A DNA stretch of 64,000 nucleotides from Rhizobium bangladeshense (lineage in GTDB: Bacteria > Pseudomonadota > Alphaproteobacteria > Rhizobiales > Rhizobiaceae), in NCBI RefSeq assembly GCF_001662075.1, contig NZ_LYPL01000022.1, positions 1 through 64,000 of the forward strand, read 5' to 3'. Shown one piece after another: positions 52,971 through 61,611 of this stretch (its first letter is position 1; every line of letters begins with the position of its first letter). A program made the position numbers and the translations under genes. The notes below the pieces were generated by a model. The model made no database searches and was not told the DNA's origin. It worked only from the letters and a program-made list of their open reading frames with translations.

Positions 52971-53204
52971 AGAGGTCTCCAGGCTGAAAAACGTCTCAAA
53001 AATTGGCGCAGGCGCGAAGATGACCGCGCGACGGATAGGCCGCGTGCCGATGCATATCACCCGGATGTGTGCAGCAGTTCCGGGATCGCGAGATGCATGG
53101 GCACCAAGTGCCAAACCGCATTGCATGAACCAGGTTCGATGCGACACGCTTCAGCGCACGGCATGACCGCCGTTTAGCAGGCTTCTGATGGGAAGGCAAT
53201 AAGG

Positions 53205-53224
53205 ATATAAAGAAGTCTTTATAT
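53205..53224. promoter_or_regulatory. 20-bp AT-rich palindrome upstream of ahcY (candidate SAH-responsive operator)
   Basis: ATATAAAGA (53205-53213) and TCTTTATAT (53216-53224) are perfect inverted repeats around AG; another TTTATATG at 53226-53233 follows. It lies 235 bp upstream of the ahcY start and 27 bp after the ptsH stop. ArsR-family regulators responding to S-adenosylhomocysteine control ahcY in many proteobacteria through AT-rich palindromes; assigning that role here is inference. Confidence 0.6.
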
Positions 53225-53250
53225 GTTTATATGAACTCGGCCTAGTAAGC

Positions 53251-53526
53251 TCACATCTCTTCGCCGAACCGGTTTTGGATCAGCTGGTCCAAGGCCTCCA
53301 GCGCTTCCTCGGCCTGGCTGCCGCTTGCCGAAACGACGACGCTTGAGCCCGGGCTTGCCGCGAGCATCATCAGGCCCATGATCGACGTGCCGCCGACCGT
53401 CATTCCGTCCTTGGAGACGGTGATGGCGGCATCGAAGGTCTCGACCATCTGAACGAATTTGGCTGAGGCGCGTGCGTGAAGGCCGCGCTTGTTGATGATG
53501 AGGAGTTCCCGGGAAAGCGATGTCAT
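53251..53526 (-). CDS. ptsH: HPr-type phosphocarrier protein
   Basis: The 91-residue product is an HPr/NPr phosphocarrier. His17 in KRGLHARASAKF receives phosphate from EI, and Ser48 in GTSIMGLMMLAAS matches the regulatory serine that HPr kinase phosphorylates. It sits in the row HPr kinase, EIIA-Man, HPr; in rhizobia this nitrogen-type PTS (PTSNtr) has a regulatory rather than a transport role. The start at 53526 is an ATG. It is nine bases after the EIIA gene. Confidence 0.95.
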   Translation of the reverse strand: MTSLSRELLIINKRGLHARASAKFVQMVETFDAAITVSKDGMTVGGTSIMGLMMLAASPGSSVVVSASGSQAEEALEALDQLIQNRFGEEM

Positions 53527-53535
53527 GAAGCGCCG

Positions 53536-53937
53536 TTATTTTCCGCTGAGCACACGGCTCGCGACATTGATATATTTCCGCCCGGCTTCGGAAGCCTCGA
53601 CCAGCGCCTTCTCCATGTTGTTCTCGCCGCGCACCCCGGCGAGCTTGATCAGCATCGGCAGGTTGACGCCGGCGATGACTTCGGTATGGCCGCTGCTCAT
53701 GACCGATATGGCGAGATTGGACGGCGTGCCGCCGAACATGTCGGTCAGGATGACGACGCCATGGCCATCATCGGCGCCGGAAACGGCTTGCAGAATGTCC
53801 TGCCGCCTCTGGTCCATGTCGTCTTCGGGGCCAATACAGACCGTCTCGATGAATTTCTGAGGACCGACGACGTGCTCGACAGCATGACGAAACTCTTCAG
53901 CCAGCTTGCCATGAGTGACAAGCACAAGTCCGATCAT
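53536..53937 (-). CDS. PTS EIIA component, mannose family
   Basis: The 133-residue product is an EIIA-Man-type domain, with the phosphorylated His9 in GLVLVTHGKLA and GVVILTDMFGGTPSNLA. No EIIB or EIIC permease is nearby, so it is regulatory. ATG 53937 (MIGLVLVTHG) is chosen over upstream starts to 53991 because GGGAGCAG precedes it. It is followed by ptsH nine bases later. Confidence 0.93.
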   Translation of the reverse strand: MIGLVLVTHGKLAEEFRHAVEHVVGPQKFIETVCIGPEDDMDQRRQDILQAVSGADDGHGVVILTDMFGGTPSNLAISVMSSGHTEVIAGVNLPMLIKLAGVRGENNMEKALVEASEAGRKYINVASRVLSGK

Positions 53938-54087
53938 GATATTACTGCTCCCATATATGCAAACGATGGCTGAGATATCGCAATGCAGCAATTACGTCCA
54001 CCGGTGGGGGCACATCTTGGCGATGAAAAGCCGAAGTGCAAGATAAAAATGCAAACATATAAGGCAGATTGATCAATCTGGAAGCCT

Positions 54088-54537
54088 TCAATCGCCGATA
54101 TCAGACGCTTTCGCCATCAGGACCGCCAGCGGTGACGGCACGCCTGTGAGCAACCGCAACGCGGGAAGCGAAAAACCGGCGGCAAGGCTGACGATTTCGC
54201 CCTCGGGGGGGACACGGTTTTCACCGGAAGCACTGCCCGGAAGTACGGCATAATGCATGGCCGCCCGAGGGATATGGTCCAGCCGGACGACGCCGGTGCC
54301 GCGCAGTTCGATCAGCCCGGCGATCGACGGCGGGCAGGTGGCGATCACCGAGCCTGCCTCTCCTGACAGCAACACCTGATCGTCGGCAACCAGCGCCGTG
54401 AAGAGACCGAGCCGGCGGGCCTCTGTCATGCAGGTAAAGGCCAGCATCGATTTGCCCCAGCCGGAGGGCCCGCTGAACAGGAGCCCCGTCCTGCCCACGA
54501 CGATCGCCGTCGCATGGATGTTGGGAGCCTCGCTCAT
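54088..54537 (-). CDS. hprK: HPr kinase/phosphorylase, short alphaproteobacterial form
   Basis: The 149-residue product contains only the kinase domain of HPr kinase/phosphorylase, with Walker A FSGPSGWGKS (residues 21-30), and LVADDQVLLSG. The N-terminal domain and C-terminal capping found in the approximately 310-residue Gram-positive enzyme are absent. It would phosphorylate HPr on Ser48. The ATG at 54537 overlaps the chvG stop as ATGA, so the two are translationally coupled. Confidence 0.9.
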   Translation of the reverse strand: MSEAPNIHATAIVVGRTGLLFSGPSGWGKSMLAFTCMTEARRLGLFTALVADDQVLLSGEAGSVIATCPPSIAGLIELRGTGVVRLDHIPRAAMHYAVLPGSASGENRVPPEGEIVSLAAGFSLPALRLLTGVPSPLAVLMAKASDIGD

Positions 54538-56324
54538 GCTGCGGCATCGAGGGGCAGGGCGAGGATGAAGCGCGCGCCGAGTATGCGCCCGCTCTCGCCC
54601 TCAGTGATGTTTTCCGCCCGCAGCGAACCGCCATGGGCTTCGGCGATCTGCCGGCTGATCGAAAGGCCAAGGCCGGAATTCTGGCCAAAACCTTCCGATT
54701 CCGGGCGATCCGTATAGAAGCGCTCGAAGATGCGGTCGATATTCTCCGCCTGGATGCCGGGACCGTTGTCCTCGATGGTGGTGACGCAGCGCGACCGTGT
54801 GCGCACCAGTCGCACGGTGATCTTGCCGCCCTCCTCAGGCACGAAGGATCGGGCATTTTCGATCAGGTTCGTTATGATCTGGCCGATGCGCAGGTCGTGG
54901 CCGTTGACGACGAAGCGCGTCTTGATGTTCGGCTTGCGCTCGATCGCATATTCGATCTCCACCTTCTTCTTGCTGCCCCTGATCTGGCGGGACACTTCGA
55001 TCAGGTCGCGCAGCAGCACTTCCATGTCGACGGAGCCGGCGTCGACCCGCGCGAGTTCGGCATCGAGACGCGAGGCATCGGAAATATCGCTGATCAGGCG
55101 GTCGAGACGGCGCACGTCGTGCTGGATGACATCCAGCAGACGTTTCTTGGAATCCTCGGATTTGGCGAGCGGCAGCGTTTCGACGGCGCTGCGCAACGAG
55201 GTGAGCGGGTTCTTGAGTTCGTGGCTGACATCGGCCGCAAAGCTCTCGATCGCATCGATGCGGTCGTAAAGCGCCGTCGTCATCTCGCGCAGAGCGATGG
55301 AAAGATTGCCGATTTCATCCTGGCGGGCGGAGAAGTCAGGGATCTCCTCGCGTGTTTTGGCACCGCGGCGCACACGGATGGCCGCTGCCGAAAGACGGCG
55401 CAGCGGATTGGCGATGGTCGACGACAGCACCAGCGAAAGCAGCACGTTGACAAGCGTCGCCACGCCGAAGACCCGCATGATGGCAAGCCGTTCGGCATGC
55501 ACGATATTGTCGATGTCGCCGGCCTGCGTCGACAAGAGCAGCACGCCGAGCACGGCGCGGAAGCGCTGGATCGGCACGGCGACGGAAACGATGAGTTCGC
55601 CCTTCTCCGTGGTGCGCACCACCGCGCCGCGCACTCCGGTCAGCGCGTTCATCACTTCGGGATAGATCGAACCGTCGCCGCCCGGTGCTTCCTTATAGAG
55701 CGGCAGATTGCCGGGCTGCAGCGCCTTGTTGAACAGGGTCACAAACCAATCGCTCCAGGTCTGCTTCTCTTCCTCGACCGGCGGCAGGTCGAAGCGCAGC
55801 ACCTGGCCACGCGAATAAAGGTGACGCGAATCGAGCAGCAGATTGGCGTCGGCATCGAAGATGCGGGCGCGCGTGCGTGTCGGGGAGATCAGCCGGCGCA
55901 GGACGGGGGCGACCTTCTCCGGATCGATCGGAAACTCCAGGTCCTCGTCATTCGGCACCGGGGTGATGCTCTGGCCGGCCTGCAGCTCGAGCAGCTTCTG
56001 CGGATCGATGGTGATCGAATTCGTATCGACCGATGCGGAGGCCGAAACGGCGCCGGCGATGATCTCGCCCTGGGTCAACAGGCTTTCGGCGCGGGCGTCG
56101 ATCAATCCCTCGCGAAACTGATTGAGGTAGAGGATGCCGCCGACGAGCACCAGCAGTGCGACGAGATTGAAGAAGACGATGCGCCGCGTCAGGCTCGAAA
56201 AGACGGCATTGCCGAAGATGCGGCGAATCAGCGTGAAGGGATGCGACCAACGGCGGCCTCGGACGCGACGGGTGCTCACGCCCTCCGCATCGTCCAGATC
56301 CCTTTCCTGCACCAATTGTGCCAA
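54534..56324 (-). CDS. chvG: Sensor histidine kinase ChvG
   Basis: The 596-residue membrane kinase senses acid and cell-envelope conditions in rhizobia and Agrobacterium and is needed for host infection. An N-terminal transmembrane helix (IVFFNLVALLVLVGGILYL, about 49-67), a large periplasmic domain, a second helix (about 285-305), a HAMP region, an H-box (ADVSHELKNPLTSL, His368) and ATP motifs (LIENARSFV, DNGPGI, GLGLSI) are seen. TTG 56324 is the likely start, with AAGGGCC upstream. It pairs with chvI 77 bp upstream. Confidence 0.93.
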   Translation of the reverse strand: MAQLVQERDLDDAEGVSTRRVRGRRWSHPFTLIRRIFGNAVFSSLTRRIVFFNLVALLVLVGGILYLNQFREGLIDARAESLLTQGEIIAGAVSASASVDTNSITIDPQKLLELQAGQSITPVPNDEDLEFPIDPEKVAPVLRRLISPTRTRARIFDADANLLLDSRHLYSRGQVLRFDLPPVEEEKQTWSDWFVTLFNKALQPGNLPLYKEAPGGDGSIYPEVMNALTGVRGAVVRTTEKGELIVSVAVPIQRFRAVLGVLLLSTQAGDIDNIVHAERLAIMRVFGVATLVNVLLSLVLSSTIANPLRRLSAAAIRVRRGAKTREEIPDFSARQDEIGNLSIALREMTTALYDRIDAIESFAADVSHELKNPLTSLRSAVETLPLAKSEDSKKRLLDVIQHDVRRLDRLISDISDASRLDAELARVDAGSVDMEVLLRDLIEVSRQIRGSKKKVEIEYAIERKPNIKTRFVVNGHDLRIGQIITNLIENARSFVPEEGGKITVRLVRTRSRCVTTIEDNGPGIQAENIDRIFERFYTDRPESEGFGQNSGLGLSISRQIAEAHGGSLRAENITEGESGRILGARFILALPLDAAA

Positions 56325-56401
56325 TGACAGGCCCTTTCGAAGGGCGGGGCCGGATAACCGGCCCGCAACCCTAATTATGTCTCGCGCTGCGCCGTCGAGG
56401 C

Positions 56402-57157
56402 TCAGGCTGCTTCGCGGAACCGGTATCCCACTCCGTAGAGCGTTTCAATCATATCAAAATCGGTATCGACCATCTTGAATTTCTTACGCAGCCGCTTGAT
56501 GTGGCTGTCGATCGTCCGATCGTCGACATAAACCTGTTCGTCATAGGCGGCGTCCATCAGCGCGTCGCGGCTCTTGACGACGCCCGGACGCTGCGCCAGC
56601 GAATGCAGGATCAGGAACTCGGTCACCGTCAGCGTCACTGCTTCGCCCTTCCAGGTGCAGGTATGGCGCTCCTGGTCCATGACCAGCTGGCCACGCTCGA
56701 GCGAACGGGCCTGCTGCACGGCCCCGGCCTTCGGCGTGCCGCTCGGGCTCGTGCCGCCGGCGGCCGCGGCTTCGCGGCTCGAAGCGCGACGCAGGACGGC
56801 CCGCACGCGCTCCACCAGCAGGCGCTGCGAGAAAGGTTTGGTGATGAAATCGTCGGCGCCCATCTTCAGGCCGAACAGCTCGTCGATCTCCTCATCCTTG
56901 GAGGTGAGGAAGATGACCGGGATATCCGATTTCTGCCGCAGGCGGCGCAACAGTTCCATGCCGTCCATGCGCGGCATCTTGATATCGAAGATCGCCAGCT
57001 GCGGCGGTCGCGCCAGAAGGCCATCGAGTGCCGAGGCACCGTCCGTATAGGTCTCGACCTTATATCCTTCGGCCTCCAGTGCGATCGACACCGAGGTGAG
57101 GATGTTGCGGTCGTCGTCAACGAGCGCGATTGTCGGCATGGTGTTGGTCTCCGTCAT
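56402..57157 (-). CDS. chvI: Response regulator ChvI
   Basis: The 251-residue OmpR/PhoB-type regulator has a receiver with the phospho-Asp58 in LAIFDIKMPRMDG, the LTSKDEEIDELFGLKMGADD region, KPFSQRLLVERV and a C-terminal winged-helix domain (DDRTIDSHIKRLRKKF, YGVGYRF). It is activated by ChvG. ATG 57157 (MTETNTM) and ATG 57139 (MPTIALVDDD) are both supported by upstream purine-rich sites. It diverges from pckA across a 320-bp gap. Confidence 0.95.
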   Translation of the reverse strand: MTETNTMPTIALVDDDRNILTSVSIALEAEGYKVETYTDGASALDGLLARPPQLAIFDIKMPRMDGMELLRRLRQKSDIPVIFLTSKDEEIDELFGLKMGADDFITKPFSQRLLVERVRAVLRRASSREAAAAGGTSPSGTPKAGAVQQARSLERGQLVMDQERHTCTWKGEAVTLTVTEFLILHSLAQRPGVVKSRDALMDAAYDEQVYVDDRTIDSHIKRLRKKFKMVDTDFDMIETLYGVGYRFREAA

Positions 57158-57477
57158 CAGTGCGCAATCTCCCGGATTTTCGTCGTCCCCAGGCGGTCTC
57201 AGTGACCGGATGCGCTTATGGAGGATAAAGGTGGAACAAATTGTGGCAAAGATAAAGGGAGGATTGTCGTTAAATTTCCTCACAATCTTACGTGGCGCGA
57301 CAAACTGTTGCAACGCGACCTCTTCAAACGATTTAAAATACCATCAAGAAATTTAAATCGATTAATTGTTTGATATTACTGAACTTTCTCAATTTTAGTC
57401 TCTTGTGTTTTAAAATTTCTACCCTTATTTTCGCATTCAGTTTTAACGGCAACGCGCCTGAACGAAGGGAAGTAGCC
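57158..57477. promoter_or_regulatory. AT-rich intergenic region between divergent chvI and pckA
   Basis: This 320-bp gap contains no convincing reading frame. Most of 57250-57440 is A+T-rich, in contrast to the GC-rich flanks. It must hold the promoters of both divergent genes. A GAACGAAGGGAAGTAGCC ribosome-binding site precedes the pckA ATG. I cannot assign a regulator site. Confidence 0.7.
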
Positions 57478-59088
57478 ATGGAAAAGTTCGGAGTTCATAA
57501 CCCGGCAACGGAGCTTGCAACGGTTGGATTGGGCGGCGCAGCCAGCGTTCGCTATAACTTTTCCGCCGCAGCGCTCTATGAAGAATCCATCCGCCGGGGT
57601 GAAGCCGAACTGACCGCTCAGGGCGCGCTCAGAGCTCTCACCGGTCAGCATACGGGCCGCTCGCCGCGCGACAAGTTCGTCGTTCGTGACGCCAATACCG
57701 ATGGCCAGATCTGGTGGGACAACAACAAGCCGCTCTCGTCGGAGCATTTCGCCCTGCTGCGCGACGATATGCTGGCCCATGCCGCCGGCAAGGACCTTTT
57801 CGTCCAGGATCTCGTCGGCGGCGCCGAGGAAGGCCATGCCCTGCCGACCCGCGTCGTCACCGAATTCGCCTGGCATTCGCTGTTCATCCGCAATCTTTTG
57901 ATCCGCCCGGAGGCGGCGGCGCTCGCCACCTTCGTGCCGAAGCTGACGATCATCGACCTGCCGAGCTTCAAGGCCGACCCGGCCCGCCACGGCTGCCGCA
58001 CGGAAACGGTGATCGCCTGCGATCTCACCAACGGCCTCGTTCTCATCGGCGGCACGTCCTATGCCGGCGAAATGAAGAAGTCGGTCTTCACCGTGCTCAA
58101 CTATCTGCTGCCGGCCAAGGGTGTGATGCCGATGCACTGCTCGGCCAATGTCGGCCCCGATGGCGATGCGGCCGTCTTCTTCGGCCTTTCCGGCACGGGC
58201 AAGACGACGCTTTCGGCCGATCCGGCGCGCACGCTGATCGGCGACGATGAGCACGGTTGGAGTGAGAACGGCATCTTCAACTTCGAAGGTGGCTGCTACG
58301 CCAAGACCATCCGTCTGTCGGCCGAGGCCGAGCCGGAAATCTATGCGACGACCCAGCGCTTCGGTACCGTGCTCGAAAATGTCGTGCTGAACGATCGCCG
58401 CGAGCCCGATTTCGACGACGGGTCGCTGACCGAAAACACCCGCTGCGCCTATCCGATGCATTTCATCCCGAACGCCTCGGCAACCGGCCGGGCCGGGCAT
58501 CCGAAGACGATCATCATGCTGACCGCCGATGCCTTCGGCGTCATGCCGCCGATCGCCCGGTTGACGCCGGATCAGGCGATGTACCACTTCCTCTCCGGTT
58601 ACACCGCCAAGGTGGCCGGCACCGAAAAGGGCGTCGTCGAGCCGGAAGCGACCTTCTCGACCTGCTTCGGCGCCCCCTTCATGCCGCGGCATCCGGCCGA
58701 ATACGGCAACCTTCTCAAGGATCTGATCGGCCGCCACGGCGTCGAATGCTGGCTTGTCAATACCGGCTGGACCGGCGGCGCTTACGGCACCGGCAAGCGC
58801 ATGCCGATCAAGGCGACGCGCGCGCTGCTCGCCGCCGCACTCAGCGGCAAACTCGGCCAGGTCGAATTCCGCACGGATGCGAATTTCGGCTTCGCCGTGC
58901 CGGTATCCGTCGACGGTGTCGACGGCGGCATTCTCGATCCGCGCTCAACCTGGGCCGACAAGCCGGCCTATGACGCGCAGGCCGAAAAGCTGGTTTCGAT
59001 GTTCATCGCCAACTTCGCCAAGTTCGAGAATCACGTCGACGGCGGCGTCCGCGATGCGGCACCCGGCGTCAAGGTCGCTGCCGAATAA
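57478..59088 (+). CDS. pckA: Phosphoenolpyruvate carboxykinase (ATP)
   Basis: The 536-residue enzyme decarboxylates oxaloacetate to phosphoenolpyruvate, the entry step of gluconeogenesis, needed for growth on C4-dicarboxylates. Motifs include RSPRDKFVV, the kinase P-loop GLSGTGKTTLSADP (about 236-249), the metal-binding DDEHGWSENGIFNFEGG, and TGWTGGAYGTGKRM. ATG 57478 is chosen over an upstream ATG at 57370 that would add 36 residues from the AT-rich gap. A terminator follows at 59122. Confidence 0.98.
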   Translation: MEKFGVHNPATELATVGLGGAASVRYNFSAAALYEESIRRGEAELTAQGALRALTGQHTGRSPRDKFVVRDANTDGQIWWDNNKPLSSEHFALLRDDMLAHAAGKDLFVQDLVGGAEEGHALPTRVVTEFAWHSLFIRNLLIRPEAAALATFVPKLTIIDLPSFKADPARHGCRTETVIACDLTNGLVLIGGTSYAGEMKKSVFTVLNYLLPAKGVMPMHCSANVGPDGDAAVFFGLSGTGKTTLSADPARTLIGDDEHGWSENGIFNFEGGCYAKTIRLSAEAEPEIYATTQRFGTVLENVVLNDRREPDFDDGSLTENTRCAYPMHFIPNASATGRAGHPKTIIMLTADAFGVMPPIARLTPDQAMYHFLSGYTAKVAGTEKGVVEPEATFSTCFGAPFMPRHPAEYGNLLKDLIGRHGVECWLVNTGWTGGAYGTGKRMPIKATRALLAAALSGKLGQVEFRTDANFGFAVPVSVDGVDGGILDPRSTWADKPAYDAQAEKLVSMFIANFAKFENHVDGGVRDAAPGVKVAAE

Positions 59089-59121
59089 GCCGTACAGAAG
59101 AACAGATCTCTGACTCACGTG

Positions 59122-59152
59122 AAACCCGGCATCGCAGGATTGCCGGGTTTTT
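59122..59152 (+). terminator. Rho-independent terminator after pckA
   Basis: AAACCCGGCA (59122-59131) pairs with TGCCGGGTTT (59141-59150), followed by TT. It lies 34 bp past the pckA stop. Confidence 0.8.
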
Positions 59153-59204
59153 CGATTGATGGCCGATATTTTCAACCGGCTGCCGATATGAGATAGAACG
59201 CCGC

Positions 59205-59642
59205 ATGGCCAGCGACGCGCTCTACATCGACGACAGGATCACCATCTCAGGATGGGAGCTGACGGAACAGTTCGTTCTGGCAGGCGGCCCCGGCGGTCAG
59301 AACGTCAACAAGGTTTCGACCGCGGTCCAGCTGTTTTTCAACGTCGCGAATTCGCCCTCCCTCAATGACCGCGTCAAGGCCAATGCGATCAGGCTTGCCG
59401 GCCGGCGCCTGTCGAAGGATGGCGTGCTGATGATCGAGGCAAGCCGCTTTCGCAGCCAGGATCGCAACCGTGAGGATGCGCGCGAACGGCTGAAGGAACT
59501 AATTCTGGAGGCCGCCAAGCCGCCGCCGCCGCCGCGCAAGAAGACCAAGCCGACCAAGGGTTCGGTCGAGCGCCGTCTGAAGGAAAAATCCGGCCGCTCG
59601 GAAGTCAAGAAAATGCGCGGCCGCCCCGGTGGCGGCGACTGA
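59205..59642 (+). CDS. arfB: Alternative ribosome-rescue factor ArfB (YaeJ type)
   Basis: The 145-residue product has the release-factor GGQ motif (GGPGGQNVNK, residues 27-36) and a basic tail rich in lysine and arginine (about 100-145), which plugs the empty mRNA channel of stalled ribosomes. It lacks codon-recognition domains, so it rescues non-stop ribosomes by peptidyl-tRNA hydrolysis. It overlaps the region of the next gene's upstream start. Confidence 0.93.
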   Translation: MASDALYIDDRITISGWELTEQFVLAGGPGGQNVNKVSTAVQLFFNVANSPSLNDRVKANAIRLAGRRLSKDGVLMIEASRFRSQDRNREDARERLKELILEAAKPPPPPRKKTKPTKGSVERRLKEKSGRSEVKKMRGRPGGGD

Positions 59643-59643
59643 C

Positions 59644-60255
59644 ATGCCCGAACTGTCGAACGGTGTCCGCCATCTGCCTGAATATCTCGACCGGTCGCGT
59701 CAGGAAGCGCTGGTCGAGGTGGTCCGTGCCGTGGTCGCCGAGGCGCCGCTTTTCGTGCCCGTCATGCCAGGCACCGGCAAGCCGATGTCGGTGCGCATGA
59801 CCAATTGCGGGCCGCTCGGCTGGGTGACGGACAAGGAACGCGGCTATCGCTATCAGCCGACGCATCCTGTCACCGGGAGGCCCTGGCCAGCCATACCGCA
59901 GCCATTGCTCGATATCTGGAATGACGTGTCGGGTTATGAAAAACCGCCGGAAGCCTGCCTCGTCAATTTCTATTCCGACGACGCACGCATGGGCCTGCAT
60001 CAGGATAAGGACGAACGCAATCTGCAGGCGCCTGTCGTCTCGATCTCGCTCGGCAATAGCTGCCTCTTTCGCGTCGGCGGTTTGAGCCGCAACGATCGCA
60101 CGCTATCTTTCAAACTGTCGAGTGGTGATCTGGTCGTATTGGCCGGCGAGGGAAGGCTGTGTTTCCACGGCGTCGACCGGATTCATTCGGCAACATCGAC
60201 GCTGTTGAAGAATGGCGGCCGCATCAATCTGACGCTGCGCCGCGTCAATCCCTGA
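59644..60255 (+). CDS. alkB: Alpha-ketoglutarate-dependent DNA repair dioxygenase AlkB
   Basis: The 203-residue product repairs 1-meA and 3-meC by oxidative demethylation. The iron-binding HxD is in MGLHQDKDE (His119, Asp121), the distal histidine is in RIHSAT, and the 2-oxoglutarate arginine lies in GGRINLTLRRV. VNFYSDDARMG and SLGNSCLFRVGG are further AlkB blocks. ATG 59644 (MPELSNG) starts just after the arfB stop; a GTG at 59629 is an alternative. The two genes are likely co-transcribed. Confidence 0.95.
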   Translation: MPELSNGVRHLPEYLDRSRQEALVEVVRAVVAEAPLFVPVMPGTGKPMSVRMTNCGPLGWVTDKERGYRYQPTHPVTGRPWPAIPQPLLDIWNDVSGYEKPPEACLVNFYSDDARMGLHQDKDERNLQAPVVSISLGNSCLFRVGGLSRNDRTLSFKLSSGDLVVLAGEGRLCFHGVDRIHSATSTLLKNGGRINLTLRRVNP

Positions 60256-60278
60256 GACCGATACTCGAAGATCGCCTG

Positions 60279-61274
60279 CTACAATTTTCGCAGCGCCACC
60301 TGTTCGATCAGGTGATCCTTGCCCTTTTTGAGGATGAGATCGGCGCGTGGCCGAGTCGGCAGGATGTTCTGGCGCAGGTTCTTCAGGTTGATATTCGTCC
60401 ACAGATCTGCTGCGATTTCAAGCGCTTCCGCATCGCTGATCGAGGCATAGCGATGGAAGTAAGAGTTCGGATCGCGGAAGGCGGTCTCCCGCAGCCGCAT
60501 GAAGCGCGTGACGTACCAGTTATGAATCTGGTCTTCCGCGGCATCGATATAGATCGAGAAGTCGAAGAAGTCGGACACCATCGGCACGATCTTGCCGTCG
60601 GCCGGCAGGTCGCGCGATTGCAGCACGTTGATACCTTCGAAGATCAGGATGTCGGGCCGGTCGACGATTTTGTATTCGTCCGGCAGCACGTCATAGACGA
60701 GATGCGAATAGCAGGGCGCCTGCACGTCCGGCCGGCCGGCTTTGATCGCCGAGAGGAAGCGCAGGATCGCGGCCGTGTCGTAGCTTTCCGGAAAACCCTT
60801 GCGTTGCATCAGCTTTTCCCGCTGCAGCACGGCGTTCGGGTGCAGGAAGCCGTCGGTGGTGATGAGATCGACCTTCGGGCTGGAGGGCCAGCGCCCCAGC
60901 AGCTCCTTGAGGATACGGGCGGTGGTCGATTTTCCCACCGCGACCGAGCCGGCGATGCCGATGACGAAGGGCGTTTTCGTCACGTCGGAGAGGCTCAGGA
61001 AGCGGTTGCGCTGTTCGAACAGCATTTGCGAGGATTCGACATGCGCTGACAGCAGCCGCGACAGCGACAGATAGATGCGCCTGACTTCGTCGAGATCGAT
61101 CGGGTCGCCCATCGAACGCAGCCGATTGACCTCGTCGCTTGTCAGCGTCAGCGGCGTGTCGGCGCGGAACTTCGCCCATTGTTCGGAAGAGAAGAAGTGG
61201 TAGGGCGAATAGGATTCGGACTGGAAGTGATCCAATGTTTCCGGCACCCCGATGATCTCAGTCGCGATACTCAT
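60279..61274 (-). CDS. coaA: Pantothenate kinase, type I (CoaA)
   Basis: The 331-residue product phosphorylates pantothenate, the first step of CoA synthesis. The P-loop is GSVAVGKST (109-117), and SPYHFFSSEQW, TTDGFLHPNAVL, FPESYDTAAILRFL and DILIFEGINVLQ follow. The ATG overlaps the hisE stop as ATGA. Its position at the end of hisH-hisA-hisF-hisE is typical of Rhizobiales. AlkB converges from the other side. Confidence 0.96.
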   Translation of the reverse strand: MSIATEIIGVPETLDHFQSESYSPYHFFSSEQWAKFRADTPLTLTSDEVNRLRSMGDPIDLDEVRRIYLSLSRLLSAHVESSQMLFEQRNRFLSLSDVTKTPFVIGIAGSVAVGKSTTARILKELLGRWPSSPKVDLITTDGFLHPNAVLQREKLMQRKGFPESYDTAAILRFLSAIKAGRPDVQAPCYSHLVYDVLPDEYKIVDRPDILIFEGINVLQSRDLPADGKIVPMVSDFFDFSIYIDAAEDQIHNWYVTRFMRLRETAFRDPNSYFHRYASISDAEALEIAADLWTNINLKNLRQNILPTRPRADLILKKGKDHLIEQVALRKL

Positions 61275-61594
61275 GAACTCTGCCGGTTGGCCTTTTCCTT
61301 GAGACCGGACTGCGCGGTTCTGCGCTCAAGTTCGGCCATGACATTTTCTAACGGTATTTCAGCAATCTTCAATACGACCAATAGGTGATAGAGCACGTCG
61401 GCGGCTTCATAGGTCAGATTGTCACGGTCGCCGGTCGCCGCTGCCATCACGGCTTCGATCGCCTCCTCGCCAAGCTTCTTTGCCGCTTTGGGCTGGCCGC
61501 CGGCCACGAGTTTCGCGGTCCAGGACTGCTCCGGCGAGGCCTTCGATCGCTCTTCAACGATCCTTTCGAGATCGGAAAGGGAAAATCCGCTCAT
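61271..61594 (-). CDS. hisE: Phosphoribosyl-ATP pyrophosphatase
   Basis: The 107-residue product cleaves phosphoribosyl-ATP in histidine synthesis. Motifs are LSDLERIVEERSKASPEQSW, KKLGEEAIEAVMAA and ADVLYHLLVVLK of the MazG-like fold. ATG 61594 (MSGFSLSD) is preferred over upstream in-frame starts. It lies 17 bp after hisF and overlaps coaA. Confidence 0.96.
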   Translation of the reverse strand: MSGFSLSDLERIVEERSKASPEQSWTAKLVAGGQPKAAKKLGEEAIEAVMAAATGDRDNLTYEAADVLYHLLVVLKIAEIPLENVMAELERRTAQSGLKEKANRQSS

Positions 61595-61611
61595 ATGTCC
61601 GCCTTCAAGCC

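Noticed and set aside
52971..53200. Possible SAM- or SAH-type riboswitch in the ahcY leader
   Set aside because: I could not find the expected pseudoknot or conserved core on inspection. The palindrome at 53205-53224 looks like a protein-binding site. A covariance-model search would settle it.
59111..59126. A CACGTGAAA-containing sequence resembling parS
   Set aside because: It matches the consensus at only 13 of 16 bases with mismatches inside the core, and lies 40 kb from the origin cluster next to a terminator.
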